A DNA stretch of 64,000 bases from Apostichopus japonicus (lineage: Eukaryota > Echinodermata > Holothuroidea > Aspidochirotida > Stichopodidae): contig NC_092580.1 of the NCBI RefSeq assembly GCF_037975245.1, positions 34,319,001-34,383,000 of the forward strand, read 5' to 3'. The translations under genes and the position numbers were made by a program. Each line of letters begins with the position of its first letter. Position 1 is the stretch's first letter. The notes under the pieces were generated by a model. The model had not been told where the DNA came from, searched no databases, and was given only the letters and a program-made list of their open reading frames with translations. Positions 1 through 11,345 of this stretch are shown here, piece after piece.

Positions 1-715
1 GTAATAAAATATTGTTTCAACTGTTAAGACCAGGGTCATTGGCCACATACTGGATCTTGAAAACCTCACAGAATGAGTAAAAAACCGTATAACCAGGTTG
101 ATGGATGAGCTGAAAAACTTTATCTTAATGTATGTGAATGTAAAGTAGTGGACTTGGTTTATGAAACTATAAAACAACTAGAAATAATTGCAAACTTGGC
201 AAACTTCCAGAGCTCTTCATAACAACGGAGCTGTCTATAAAATTATACTCATTGTGTAAGTGTATCTTATAGCATCATACCTTTCCTGCTGCTGAGAGTG
301 CCGTACTACTCCCCCCCACCCACCCCCCCCCCGCAAATTAAATAAACAGTCATCCAGATCCAGGGTATTTTATTGATAGGTCTTTAAGATAATGCCCAGA
401 CACAATTGTGCGTACACACCAAGATATGTGTAGTAATAACACTGCAGAGTACAGCTGGCATCATAAGTTGCAATGTATAGATTAAAAGAGCACTCAAGTA
501 ATAACAGCTTCCAGAAATCTCTGCTTATTTATATACTACACAAGATGAACATTCGATTTTGAAGTTCCAACAACTGAGTCTGATTTAAAATTTACTGCAT
601 GCTGACTACACCAGAATTTAAATTTCCTCTTTACAAGAAGTTTTCTAAGTTATCTCAACATTTCTTAACGGGTAATAAAGTATGAAAGACATAATATCAT
701 AGAATATTAGCTTAC

Positions 716-874
716 TATGGTCAGTGGCTGCGACACCCAAGGTGGTAACAAGTCCTGTTATAACAGTCATTTTCTGCTTGTCTGGGACTTTGATAAATGA
801 TTGCACCAAATCTTGCAACGCAGAAATAATTACATCCAGTCCTCCAAGGATTCCTAATCGGGTTTGGTTTGCTG
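716..874 (-). CDS. TERB1: TERB1-like coding exon 6 (last inside the window)
   Basis: Encodes PANQTRLGILGGLDVI, then VITGLVTTLGVAATDH. Acceptor ctattttccag, donor gtaagc; 159 bp ending in phase 1. No continuing exon is visible in 1-715. The simple ATG-to-stop frame in this stretch (721-915) is in the wrong frame. Confidence 0.75.
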
Positions 875-3800
875 CTGGAAAATAGGAGAGAAAAGAAGAA
901 AAGTTTACTTTGCATCTTCCATAAAAAGTGGATTTATAAACGAATAATACAGTTAACTACGATAGAGAAGGAAAATTAATTTGCAATAGCATGTTTGCTA
1001 AGGAATCAAACGTAATGCATTTTGAATAACCTCTGGATTAAAGTATCGCAGTCATCTCATGGTCAACGTTTGTGTTAAAGTACATTAAGTTGTTTGCATT
1101 TCTATAGGTTACTTCCTGATCAGTTTAAAAGCAATGAAATGGTGGTAGCGGCATCTGAGGTCTTCTCCAGTCAAACTAATTTCTGTCTTGATAAATATTG
1201 GCAAACCGCTGCAGCCATGTGCCAATCAATGTCTGCTATCAACAATTGTGAGAGTCTTAAAGACATTTCTGCACTTTGAATAATAATAATCATGATAAAT
1301 AAGTTCTTAATATAGCCCCAAATACCAAAAGGCCTCTAGGCGCTTTACAAAACCTAAAACAAATCAAAAAATCTAAAAGACAGAGAAATCAAAGGAATAA
1401 AAAAGTCTAGAGAATACATAAACAAAAATTAAACAGTATGTAAAATAAGAACACAAAAATCTAAAAACACAAGAAGACTATAAAACAGACCAAAACCTTT
1501 AAAAAACAAAACAAGGCTTTGCTACTTTCAAGCTTTCCCTAAACCCCTAAATGTAAGTCTTTCATTTCCACAAGGTACTTCAGCCCAACAGTTTATGAAG
1601 ACAGTATCACATTATCTATTAATTTCTGGTGGAAACAAATAATCATGCGGCGTCATTTGCAACTCTTGCTAGAACGTTCACAGTATTATGATTCCACATG
1701 TAACATCCCCACCCCACCATTCGCTTCTCCTCAGACACCCTTGAACATATTAACACAATTAATACAGAAACATAGATACATATATGTAAAGTATGGTCTA
1801 GTTAAAGCTCAGCCACTTGTATCATTGAGATTTGAGACTTTTCTGCTCTAAAATGCTTATTTTATGCTCTTGTAATTTGAAATTTGTCATATTTTCAGAG
1901 CATGGTCTCCACTCTCTCTCTCTCTCTGTACTAACCATTATTGCTGACAGTCAATGAAAGTAAGGAAGACACCTGCTGTAGTACTACCCCATTATCAGTC
2001 CATTCTTGCAAAATTTGAAGCAGATTTGGAAAAGCTGAAGCACAAAGCAGCTGATTCTCACCTGAAGAAATCAAACCCCAAAAAACCCTCAAATTTGTAA
2101 ATAAGTTGTCACTGACTGTAAATACATGTAGTTACATAAAAGTTTGAGAACCCAGCTAGAATGCATAGCAGCCTTTTATACTACATGTAAATTTCTTTCT
2201 TCATCTCATTATTTCAAAATATGGTTTTCATAAATAAATTGATAATTTACAAATCCTTCATTACCAGAGGTGAGAATTTTATTACAGCCAAAAAAAATTA
2301 ATTGAGTTAAAAAACTATAAACCATGCACACATTCTAACCATTTCACAATCTCACTAGTTATTTGGAAACTCCCCAGGAAGCACCACACCTTTGTGTACC
2401 TCCAGATTCCTCAGAGCCAGTAGAAGACATACCCAAATTAACAAATTACACAATGGCAAAGCACCAGTTTTAACAGGTTGTTGGAGCTGTTGTAAAGAGT
2501 CCAAGTTCTTGCAAGAATTTAGGCAATTTGTTAAAGTTGAGCAATTTTCTTACGATAAATATTAAAATAGAAATTACTAAACAACTTACGATTTTGTGGG
2601 TTGTTAACACAGTAGCCTAATGTCTTGATGATATCCTTCCAAAGATCTTGTGGACTGCCTTTAGATTTCAGTAAATTACTGATGGGTAAAAAACAATGAT
2701 TAAAACATTAAAATGATGATATATTTGAGTATGCATCAGATCTTTTAGATAATACCTAAAAAGATAATCTATATTTGATTAATTGTGAACAAAACTCAAT
2801 AAATGCAGCCTGCAAACCAATGGCCTATTCTTAATGCATAAAACAAAGGTCCAAACAGGTATTTGTTATTCAAATTGATAACTTTCCAGTAACATCAGTC
2901 ATAAATTATACTATATTCATTCAACATTACAACCATGTCAAAGCCACAGCCAATAAGCATCCTATTTGCTAGATTAAACTCAGGGACATTAAAAGCTTTT
3001 ACCTGGAAACAACAGGACAGCCTTTTGTAGTGTGAGCAGTGAACTGGTCAATAAACTTGCTGTTTATGTATCTTTATGCTGATGTAATAGCAATTTATTC
3101 CCAGCGGAAATAAACCCCCCAAAGGTCTCATGGAGGAATTAAGACTTAATACCTCTCTCAAAATATACAGATGATACACAAGAATATGACAAACTAAAAA
3201 CTCTGCAATTTAATCTGTTTACACTTTGAAGCACATGAAGTGCAAGTTCTTGGAGGGTTACGAAAGCTATTGAGTGCATCACTGCACACAGAAGCTCAAT
3301 CTGATAGGCACACCAAGCTACACATGACTAATGAGAACTAAAATCGATTGACTGATCTACCAAAACTGAGACAGAGGTATCCACATGCTTCTTATACAGT
3401 TAACACACTGCAGTTCGTGTCTGTGTATAAATGTCATCGCTGTCTATCACTGACTTGTCAAATACACTGACAGAATGAAAAACTTACAGAAGTTAAAAAA
3501 TTGACTCAGATTCCAACAACCTTAACAATAAGAAAATGTCCCATTCAAAAGTTGTTGCTATTTCATGCAGAGTTTGGTGATGCATGGGCTTCGGATGAGC
3601 TCTTGAATTAAAACAACATCAGCACATTGGCTTGAAAACAATGTTGTGAGAAGTGAATTTACATTTAAAAGCTTCAAGTACTCACCTCAGGGTTGAAAGA
3701 AGACAATCAAGACATCCAGTATTTCTGACATCATTTTGACCGGTACCTACCATGAGAAAAAGCAAATTGTAGTAGTCACCTTGATGGTGTTTGTGAAATT

Positions 3801-6565
3801 AAGTGTTGTAAGTGATAAATGACAAGGTCGTTGTGCAGGCATGAAACTTTTCATATCTTAAAGCAGCTATCTCTGCATGTGAAACTATCCCTTTAGATCA
3901 ACAACATGTAAATTGTTAAACATTTGTATCCAGGTTAATCATAACACAAAAAAGTATTATTTCAATATTTCTGAGATGAACCTGATTAATTAAATGAATA
4001 GAGTTGCTCAATCAGAAATGATGTTAGTCATTTGAGATGTACAGTACCCTTAAGAATACTCCCTTCACAGTTCACAGATAACATGATCACCTTAAGTATA
4101 CAAAGTTTAAAGTTTTGTGGTTCACATCCTACAATATTTTGAGCTCTTGTGTTTCATTTTGTGTTTTTTTTGCATAGAAAAGTGTGATCCTGTTGGGAAA
4201 GTCAAATTACAATGAGGACCCATGCTAGTTGTGATTTAATGTAGCCTTAAACACAAAGAACCAGCAACATTATGGTCTGTATAACTGTGTACATTATAGT
4301 ATATAATCAAGCATGTAAACATTAAATTAACTGTTTTGTGGTATACAAGTCAGAACTTAATTAAATTTGAATTGTTGGATTCCAAACAGTAATATACATT
4401 TAATACAACAAAGTGAGCCTATCCTGCACACTTACTGTTGTTGGTAACCAGACAGCATATCAAGAAGGTTGCTGATCTCTTTAATTTCACAGAGGATTTC
4501 TGAGAACTCAGCTGACACTGAAGATACTTCAATAAGACACTGCCACACAATCTCCTCTGGGAATAAACTGAAAGAGACATCAATAAATATATCATGAGTG
4601 TGCCTCCAAGGTTTTAGAGGATTTGGGATAAATATTACTCCTGAAACAGAAAGAACACGTTCTTGGCATTTATGTTAGTAGGGAAGTTTTATGGTAAACA
4701 CCATATAATATATTGTTTACCACCTGATCCTCTGCAAATGCATTTGCAAGTTTAATTACAGATTGAAGACAATGTGGTATTACTGTAGAGGATACTCAAT
4801 TGACAACAGATTCAGTTTGTCAATGTTACTGATGACTCTTCTAATGCCACCATCATTAATGCCACCATCAGCACATCACATCAAACTTGTCTAGCAAAAG
4901 AGCAAATATCTGAAGTAATTCAATAAAGGAATATCGTTTGTTGGTAGATCAATTCATCAGGTAGACTCAATGGAACTATTCATCTACTAATAGTTAGTGT
5001 TTGCTTAAACCTGCTAAGCTACAAATGAGACTCCATGCATAGTATGTCCATTGCTATCCGTACTTGTAACAAAATAAAACTGAAGATGAAAGAATTTACC
5101 AGGATTTTACAATACTAATAAATGCTTCTAAAATGATGCAAGGTATGTACAAAAACATGCATTGCTTATCTAGAATTGTCAAAGCTCAATTTATCCTTTC
5201 AAATGGATTGATGAAAATACTCCAACGAGTGAAATGTGAACATAAAAAATGGTATAAAGCATAGAAAGTTGAAAAGCTCATACTTGTCACACCAAGCCAC
5301 ATGAAGTCAACCTGTTATGTATTTATTAAATAAACTTTACCCGATGGTAGAAAATAGATTATATACCAGAACAGGTGTTTTGATCCACAAACAGCATGGT
5401 TGATGACCAATTTGCACATCAATTAAGTCTCACTACACATTTCACAGATACAGCTTACCATTACGTTCTGTTGCACATCCCAATGTATAGAGTATTGTAA
5501 CTTTAACTTCATCATCATCTTTGGATGTAAGCATACTCAGTACATATCCCAGACCTCCACTTTCACGAAAGTGATTCTTTGCAGCATCTACAAGAATCAA
5601 AAATTATATACGCAAAGTCATGTAAAATTTAACCTCTATGTTATGTGTAAGAGCAAATAAACTTTAGCGTACAAATTCATTACCAATAAGCATAAAGGGA
5701 GGTAATTTGTTGGGTTAAGTTTTAATCCTAAATTTATACAACTACACCAAAACAGATTGTTAATTTGCAATCCAGCTACTAATTATTGTATCGTAAAGAA
5801 GTTCCTCACAGGTGCATTCACACTTGAGCATGTTACCGACTTGATAGATGGCATACTGTTTATTAATCAAGAATATCCCCAAAATATTATAATATTCTTT
5901 GCCAAAAGTAGGTTTAATACATTGATATTAGTTTCTAAATTTAATGATAGAAACTCTTAAAATTATCAGAAGGCAGGTTGCACTTTCGTTTAATACTCAA
6001 CGAAAAGATTAATGTTGTTGTGTTGTTGGAATTGGTGACAAACTTTGAGTTGAGAACAGCATTATCTTTACTTGTACCATGGTTAGTTAACATTCTGTTG
6101 CATGAAAGGAAGCTACCTGCCTACTTTTTACAATTAATATGTTATATGATCAAGTCAGTGTAATAAGACATGAGGGAAAGTTGTTTTAACTATGAAAGAA
6201 GTATGCTACACTAAGTACAGAGAACCGATGCCAATAGATGTTGTGAAAATGCAAGGGACTGGCAATATGCAGCTAGGTGAAAGGTTCTTATAAGTTTAAT
6301 GTTAATACCAGGAAGAAATATTCATAAGTTATGAAAGCTCTGATATACCTGCCATTTTGCAATTGAGATATTTTCCAACATTTACATGTTTCTTGCAATG
6401 AAGACTGGTATTGATTCAGTCTTGAGATGTTATTTACAGTACATTTCACTTACCACTTTCTGTGCATAGAGCAGCTATGGTAAGAAGGCTATCCCTCTGT
6501 GCACTGTAGTTTTGAACATCATGATGTTTCAAGCAGTCAATGACCAATGCTAAATCAGATTCCAT
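716..6565 (-). CDS. TERB1: TERB1-like ARM-repeat protein, N-terminal part (6 exons, partial)
   Basis: In other animals TERB1 works with TERB2 and MAJIN to attach meiotic telomeres to the inner nuclear membrane. Exons in coding order: 6454-6565, 5459-5587, 4436-4567, 3686-3746, 2590-2678, 716-874. All have GT-AG borders and matching phases, giving 227 residues before the left edge. The chain has armadillo-type helices with short conserved islands I recognise from vertebrate TERB1: ERNVYSQRRLC (vertebrate NVYCQQ-type), VTNNSTGQNDVRNTGCL (vertebrate NNKTGQ..VRETGC) and CVNNPQN, which is essentially identical. The start is the ATG at 6565-6563, three bases inside its exon, so at least one non-coding exon lies upstream. 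The C-terminal half (TRF1-binding region and Myb domain) is outside the window. Family assignment rests on remembered motifs; another ARM-repeat protein is possible but less likely. Confidence 0.8.
1108..1279 (+). CDS. Unidentified plus-strand coding-like segment A
   Basis: After a plausible acceptor (ttgcatttctatag) there is a 57-codon open frame (phase 1 in) ending at TGA 1277-1279, with coding-like composition: LLPDQFKSNEMVVAASEVF ... KYWQTAAAMCQSMSAI. A LINE tail beginning TAATAATAATAATC starts at the stop, so the stop may come from that insertion. The segment lies antisense in a TERB1-like intron. The product is not recognised; it could be a terminal exon, a pseudogene fragment or chance. 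Confidence 0.25.
1277..1560 (-). mobile_element. LINE/SINE 3'-tail fragment
   Basis: Plus-strand text begins with (AAT)n, then a block containing atagcccc...aaggcctctaggcgctttacaaaa. This is the inverted 3' end (GCGCTTTA...ATT repeats) typical of LINE tails in marine invertebrates; a similar block sits near 28.2 kb. No open frame remains. Confidence 0.5.
1951..2100 (+). CDS. Unidentified plus-strand coding-like segment B
   Basis: A polypyrimidine/CT tract and ttgctgacag acceptor precede an open frame: ATG at 1954, 48 codons, TAA at 2098-2100. Its Lys-rich, helix-prone end reads LAKFEADLEKLKHKAAD then KKSNPKKPSNL. It could be the terminal exon of an antisense gene sharing segment A, with AATAAA-like signals near 2230. 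No family is recognised. Confidence 0.3.
   Translation, partial: SMKVRKTPAVVLPHYQSILAKFEADLEKLKHKAADSHLKKSNPKKPSNL
2590..2678 (-). CDS. TERB1: TERB1-like coding exon 5
   Basis: Encodes NLLKSKGSPQDLWKDII, then LGYCVNNPQN, the best single TERB1 signature in the window. Acceptor ttttttacccatcag, donor gtaagt; 89 bp. Confidence 0.82.
3686..3746 (-). CDS. TERB1: TERB1-like coding exon 4
   Basis: Encodes TGQNDVRNTGCLDCLLSTL, matching the strongly conserved TERB1 segment with GQ..VR.TGC. Acceptor with a polypyrimidine stretch ending in gtag, donor gtgagt; 61 bp. Confidence 0.8.
4436..4567 (-). CDS. TERB1: TERB1-like coding exon 3
   Basis: Encodes VYSQRRLCGSVLLKYL through KRSATFLICCLVTNN. A second frame is also open across the whole exon, but only this one joins both neighbours in phase. 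Donor gtaagt; 132 bp. Confidence 0.8.
5459..5587 (-). CDS. TERB1: TERB1-like coding exon 2
   Basis: Encodes an ARM helix set with FRESGGLGYVLSML and LYTLGCATERN. Acceptor cttgtag, donor gtaagc; 129 bp, phase 1 in and phase 1 out. Confidence 0.8.
6454..6565 (-). CDS. TERB1: TERB1-like coding exon 1 (start codon)
   Basis: Starts MESDLALVIDCLKHHD. The acceptor AG lies just upstream at 6569-6570, so the exon begins at 6568 with AAC before the ATG. Donor gtaagt follows 6454. It encodes 37 codons plus one base (phase 1). Confidence 0.8.
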
Positions 6566-7071
6566 GTTCTGTTAAAATAACAGAGTAAAGAATATCTCGG
6601 ATATGATAATGCATACATATGTAGGCCCATAAATTGGGGCCCAAAGAATGTTTCTCGAAATGTGTTTGAGTTGGAAATAAAATCTGGGCCCACCTGGCTC
6701 AAAAATGTGCCCAAATTTTTTTGGGGCCCAGATGGTCCAAAGAAATGTAACCCTTATTGTTGTTGCAAAGAACATGTACATGCTATGTAGTTACATCAAA
6801 ATACCAAGTATGAACTAAATCGGACATACGTTACAGAGATATTGACCTTTGAAAAGTTTTATGTTAAGCCATGCTCAATCATAAATATTCATTAATGGGA
6901 ACCAATAGGGCACACCTTCACATCATGGGGCATCTTCCAACCAAGTTTGCCATTGACTCAACTTGTGGTTGTTGAGATATCATGTTTACAAGCTGTTTTC
7001 CATGATTTCCAGTTAAGCCCCACCCACTAATGAGGTATAAGTGTTGCAAAAGCCATAACAGTACATACTAT

Positions 7072-7650
7072 GTACAGTAGAGGGTTCGTAATTGACGGAC
7101 CCCATAATTGATACACCTCTAAATATTCCTAGATATCACCGTGGCAACCATACTGCTGGCAACCTAACATTTTGCGCCTAAGCAGATATATGTTTTTTCT
7201 AGTAAGAATCCGTTTCAGGTATGTGCCGATTAAAGTTTGGTTCATTTTAAACATTTTACACTCCCCAAATCTTGCAAGTATTCTTCGCTTTTGAAAATCT
7301 AACTCTCTAAAAATAACCAATTTACCTTGAGATGACGCCACTACTCCGTAGGAATGATTCTTCTGCTACATCTAGGCATGCAGAGTGTGTGTACACTTTT
7401 TTACCTATAGCACACAGTAAGCTTATGTGTCAATTAAGGGGTATTTTGGGACTTGACACTACAGACATCTTCGCGTCAGATTCTTCTCAATTGTAAGTTT
7501 TGTGGGAACAGAAGAATAAATACTTCGGGGTCACTTTAATTCTGAGGTACTACACATCTCAAAATCGCATACAGTTGATTGTTTTGGGATTTTCCTTAAT
7601 AGATATTGTTTATCAAATCCTTAAGTGTGTCAATTACAAGCCCACCATGC
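7072..7650 (-). mobile_element. MITE family 2, copy 1
   Basis: The left end reads acagtagagggttcgtaatt and the right end, inverted, reads gcatggtgggcttgtaattg. Both match the ends of the element at 9376-9980 in opposite orientation, including the adjoining aaggatttgat.aacaatatct. Subterminal TAATTGAC motifs are inverted at the two ends. No transposase. Ends starting CAGTA suggest a Tc1/mariner-pogo relative (inference). Confidence 0.6.
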
Positions 7651-7659
7651 AGCTTACAT

Positions 7660-8520
7660 CACCATAATAATAATAATAGGAATTTATAAAGTGCAAAATG
7701 TAAAAGCCTCTAAGCCCTAAAGAAAGATAACACATAAGCATTTACAAATAAGTGAGTCTTTAACATAGATTTAAAGGAGTTTAAATTGTCATTTAGGCGA
7801 ATGTCAGCCGGGAGGGCAATCCAGAGAGAAGCAGAGGCGTAAGAAAAAGAATGTTGACCAAATGACTGGAAATATCCCGTGGGACAGTGAGAATAGACTG
7901 GCTGGATGACCTTAGCATCCTGGTCGGTCTGTAAAGGTGAATAAGTTCCGACAGATAGACTGCAGAGTGTCCGTGTATAGCTTTAAATGTCATCAGAAGA
8001 ATCTTGAAAGAGATGCTCATCTTAACAGGAAGCCAATGTAAATATTTTAAAATAGGTGATATATAATGAGAACAAGGGACACGAGACAAGCAGCAGTGTT
8101 TAAAACACGTTGGAGCTTGGAGGTGTCTTTGTCTGGAATACTGTAGAGGAGCGAGTTACAGGTGTCTAGTCTAGTAGTGATAAAAGTATGAACTAACCTA
8201 CTGGTGGTGTCAGTGGCGAGAACAGTCAGATGCTGCTGATCTTTCTTAGATCTATATGAGCAGTTTTACAAACTTGATTCTACATGGCTACTAATATTCA
8301 GAGAAGGATCCATAACCATACGTAGATTTCTCACTGTTTGAGATGGCATGATAAGAGATTGTCCAATCCTGAATGCAGGCGGACGGAGAGGTTTATTGAA
8401 ATGGGATCGGAAATGTAATATTTCAGTCTTAGAGTCATTTAAGACAAGTTTGTTTGATAGGCACCACGATTTTATATCCACGATGCATGCTTCAATTTTC
8501 GAGATGTGACATTTGTTAAA
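7660..8520 (-). pseudogene. Decayed LINE reverse transcriptase, C-terminal part
   Basis: Two minus-strand frames preserve non-LTR RT C-terminal signatures: WCLSNKLVLNDSKTE with IMPSQTVRNLRMVMDPSL (8266-8481), and LHWLPVKMSISFKILLMTFKAIHG with LYRPTRMLRSSS (7793-8089), each quoted only in part. Frameshifts separate them. The 3' end is a TAA repeat at 7664-7680. CR1/L2/Jockey-like by motif. Confidence 0.75.
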
Positions 8521-8881
8521 ACATATTTATGACTGACATTATATACAGGAACCAAACAGATGCAAACTTGAAGTACAGTATGTGAGTCTGCCGCCTGGAA
8601 CCAGCACCCCCACCAGGGGCCCTAAGGCTGTCCCTGGTCCTCACCTGATAGGCCTAAAGGAATTGCACCAAAGCACTAAACCCTTCAGTTTTAACCATGT
8701 TCATCCTTTAGCCCCCCCCCCCCACTGTCCAATTCGGATTGACACTCCTGCTCACTATGCTTACACAATGTCACTTTGAATATAGCAGGCATAGGTCTAA
8801 CAACAACTTTTGAGATCACATTACATAATGCCATAAAAAGACTACCAAATATTATTACCTCAACAAAAAGCCCTAGCCTAG

Positions 8882-9375
8882 TATAGTCAGTATTGCGAAG
8901 TTCGGCATACTGCGAAGTTCGGACACCCTAAGAAATACACGATTTCACCATGAAAACCTACAGGAATAGCCAAATTTCACCAAAAAGTACGAAGCTACAG
9001 TTATTTTCTCTCCAAAATGACCCATGTGCAAGAAATTACTTACATATTTGTCAATAAAATGACGACGATCTATGAAGTCTGTTATAATTACTGAAAGAGC
9101 AACTGCGCCACCAATTTTATCACCCGCACCACACTGTGGGTTGCGTGTCCGAACTTCGCAATACTCTAGCAAAGAAATACCAGTTCCACAATCACGAAGA
9201 ATCTTCTTTGATTACAACGTGAAAGCAGTGTGCAGGAAAGAAAGTTGGCCGTGTATCGTACTATAACACAATTCTCCCACCATATGAGGTATATTTTCCG
9301 GTGATTTATACCAGAAGATTTAGTTTGGGGGTGTTTTAAGGCTTAGGTGTCCGAACTTCGAAGTGACCATGCTAG
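8882..9375 (+). mobile_element. MITE family 1, copy 1
   Basis: The left end carries gcgaagttcggacaccctaa, and the right end carries its inverse, cttaggtgtccgaacttcg (one-base slip). The interior is about 90% shared by eye with 10331-10807. The small open frames inside recur in both copies and are element sequence, not genes. Confidence 0.7.
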
Positions 9376-9980
9376 TAGTAGCATGGTGGGCTCATAATTG
9401 ACGCACTTAAGGATTTGATCAACAATATCTACCAAGGAAAAATCCAAATCACTCAACTGTATGTGTTTTTCATATGTGTAGTTCCTCAGAAATGTTCTGA
9501 TCTCAAAATATTTAAGGTTCTGTGCTTATGCACCCTACAATTGAGCAGAATTTGACCACAAAATGTCTGCCGTGTCAAGTTCTTTCATACCCCTAAATTG
9601 ACACATCCGTCGATAAGTTAACTGTAGTGTAGGCCTTAGCATACATCCTTTGACTTTGGATGCTACTTGCTATGCTCTGAACCTCTAAGCTCAGACAGGT
9701 CAGGTCCCACAGAGTAGTTGTATCACATTGAAGTAATTTTGGTTATTTTTTGGGAGTAAGATTTCCAAATGTCCAAAAAACGTGTTAAACTGGGGGGAGG
9801 GTGTTAAAAGCTTAATAAATACCACAATTTGGTCAGCAAATAGCTGAAATGGATTCAAACTCATGAAATATGTAATTATGCTTGACTGCAGAAAGTTTAG
9901 GTGGCCTGCTGTATCGTTGCTAGTAATAATTGAAGGTGCGTCAGTTACGGGGGTGCGTCAATTATGAAGCCTTTACTATA
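9376..9980 (+). mobile_element. MITE family 2, copy 2
   Basis: Starts tagcatggtgggctcataat and ends gtgcgtcaattatgaagcct. The ends are inverted relative to each other around TAATTGACGCAC. It matches the copy at 7072-7650 in reverse orientation and abuts MITE family 1 copy 1 with no gap. Confidence 0.65.
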
Positions 9981-10330
9981 CTAATTAGTTGTAACACACA
10001 TGTTCCAACAAAACCCTATTCCCAGCTTTCTAGGGATATACACAATTGCACCTTGCTAATGTTCGACCTGAATGTAGTATTAGTAATGAATTCCTAATCC
10101 TAGTGCCAAATTAGCACCCCTACAGTGACCGAAACTAGTAAAATTAGGGCTTTGGCCTAGCCTTAGTTAGGCATTCCAATAACTTGAATAAGACCTTGCT
10201 AAGCAGCATTATTTAGGCCTAAGCCTTGTCTGACTAACAGTATCAATTCTTTTCACCTTCCCTTAGCCCAAGTTAGGCCCCAGTTTGTCTGACGTTTGTG
10301 TTGGATCCTTAGACAAGTAAAACGCCAAAG

Positions 10331-10807
10331 TATAGTCAGTATTGCGAAGTTCGCCATACTGCGAAGTTCGGGCACCCTAAGAAATACACGATTTTCACCA
10401 TGAAAACCTACAGAAAGAGCCAAATTTTACCAAAAAGTACGAAGCTACAGTTATTTTCTCTCCAAAATGACCCGTGTGCAAGAAATTACTTACATATTTG
10501 TCAATAAAATGACGAAGATCTATGAAGTCTGTTATAATTACTGAAAGAGCAACAGCGCCACCAATTTTACCAGCGCCACACTGTAGGTTGCGTGGCCGAA
10601 ATTCGCAATACTCTAGCAAGAAATACCAGTTCCACAATCACGAAGAATCTTCTTGGAAAACAACGTGAAAACAGTTTGCAGGAAAGAAAGTTTGGCCGTG
10701 TATCGTACTATAACAAAATTCTCCCACCATATGAAGTATATTTTCAAATGATTTATACCAGAAGATTTAGTTTTGGGGTGTTTTAACTTCGAAGTCACCA
10801 TCCTACT
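10331..10807 (+). mobile_element. MITE family 1, copy 2
   Basis: Same left end (tatagtcagtattgcgaag) and interior as 8882-9375. The right terminus lacks about 14 bases of the inverted repeat (the ggcttaggtgtccg block), so this copy is internally deleted. Confidence 0.65.
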
Positions 10808-10839
10808 ACCTCAGCCAGAGTAGCATACTACTTCCACAG

Positions 10840-11345
10840 CTAGATGTTCACTAGATTAAACAGGTCCAGTCTGTTGAGTATGCTAACGACGTTAGTACCG
10901 TCACGTCATAACTTAGGACTGTTTGGCAACGTTGGGAGCGCCTGTCAGTACCATGACAAGCCTATCGTTAAATCTACCAAGATTCTGGAAGACGATTTTG
11001 GGTACTTAAAACGGCCTAACGTTAGCCTAACTTACAAGAGGGTAGGTTGCACCGCACAAACTAAGTTTCAACGTCCATATCGAACATAACTGGCCTGGGT
11101 AAAGTTGAAGCGGCACACTTTGCTAGCAACGCCATGCATTTCAGTTCACTTTATCAGGTAAAAAACAACTAGTAGTACTGTAGGTGGTAACAAAAATCAT
11201 TTGTTCTAATTCCGTGTTGTGGTCCAGGCCGGCTAGCTGTAGTCACAACCAATGCAAGTATCATACGTATGTTCGATCGTAACGCGTACGTACAATACTG
11301 TACGTACGTACGTATGCCAGTATATGCGTCGCGCTAGCGCAAAGC
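10840..11345. promoter_or_regulatory. CpG-bearing patch, possible promoter/5' exon region
   Basis: CpG is frequent here against a CpG-poor background, ending in a cgtacgtacgtacgt palindromic run and gcgtcgcgctagcgc. On the minus strand a good donor (ctctt|gtaagtt, near 11030) could end a non-coding first exon for the TERB1-like gene. On the plus strand an 81-codon frame starts at 10844 with an Arg-rich, acid-poor N terminus; I do not recognise it. Weak evidence only. Confidence 0.25.

Noticed and set aside
8945-9266. ORFs inside the MITE copies (also 10395-10801)
   Set aside because: They recur in both copies of a non-coding element with frame changes and no transposase motif.
10844-11089. 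81-codon plus-strand ORF as a gene
   Set aside because: The Arg-rich start is suggestive, but no family motif or second exon could be found; mentioned only with the CpG patch.
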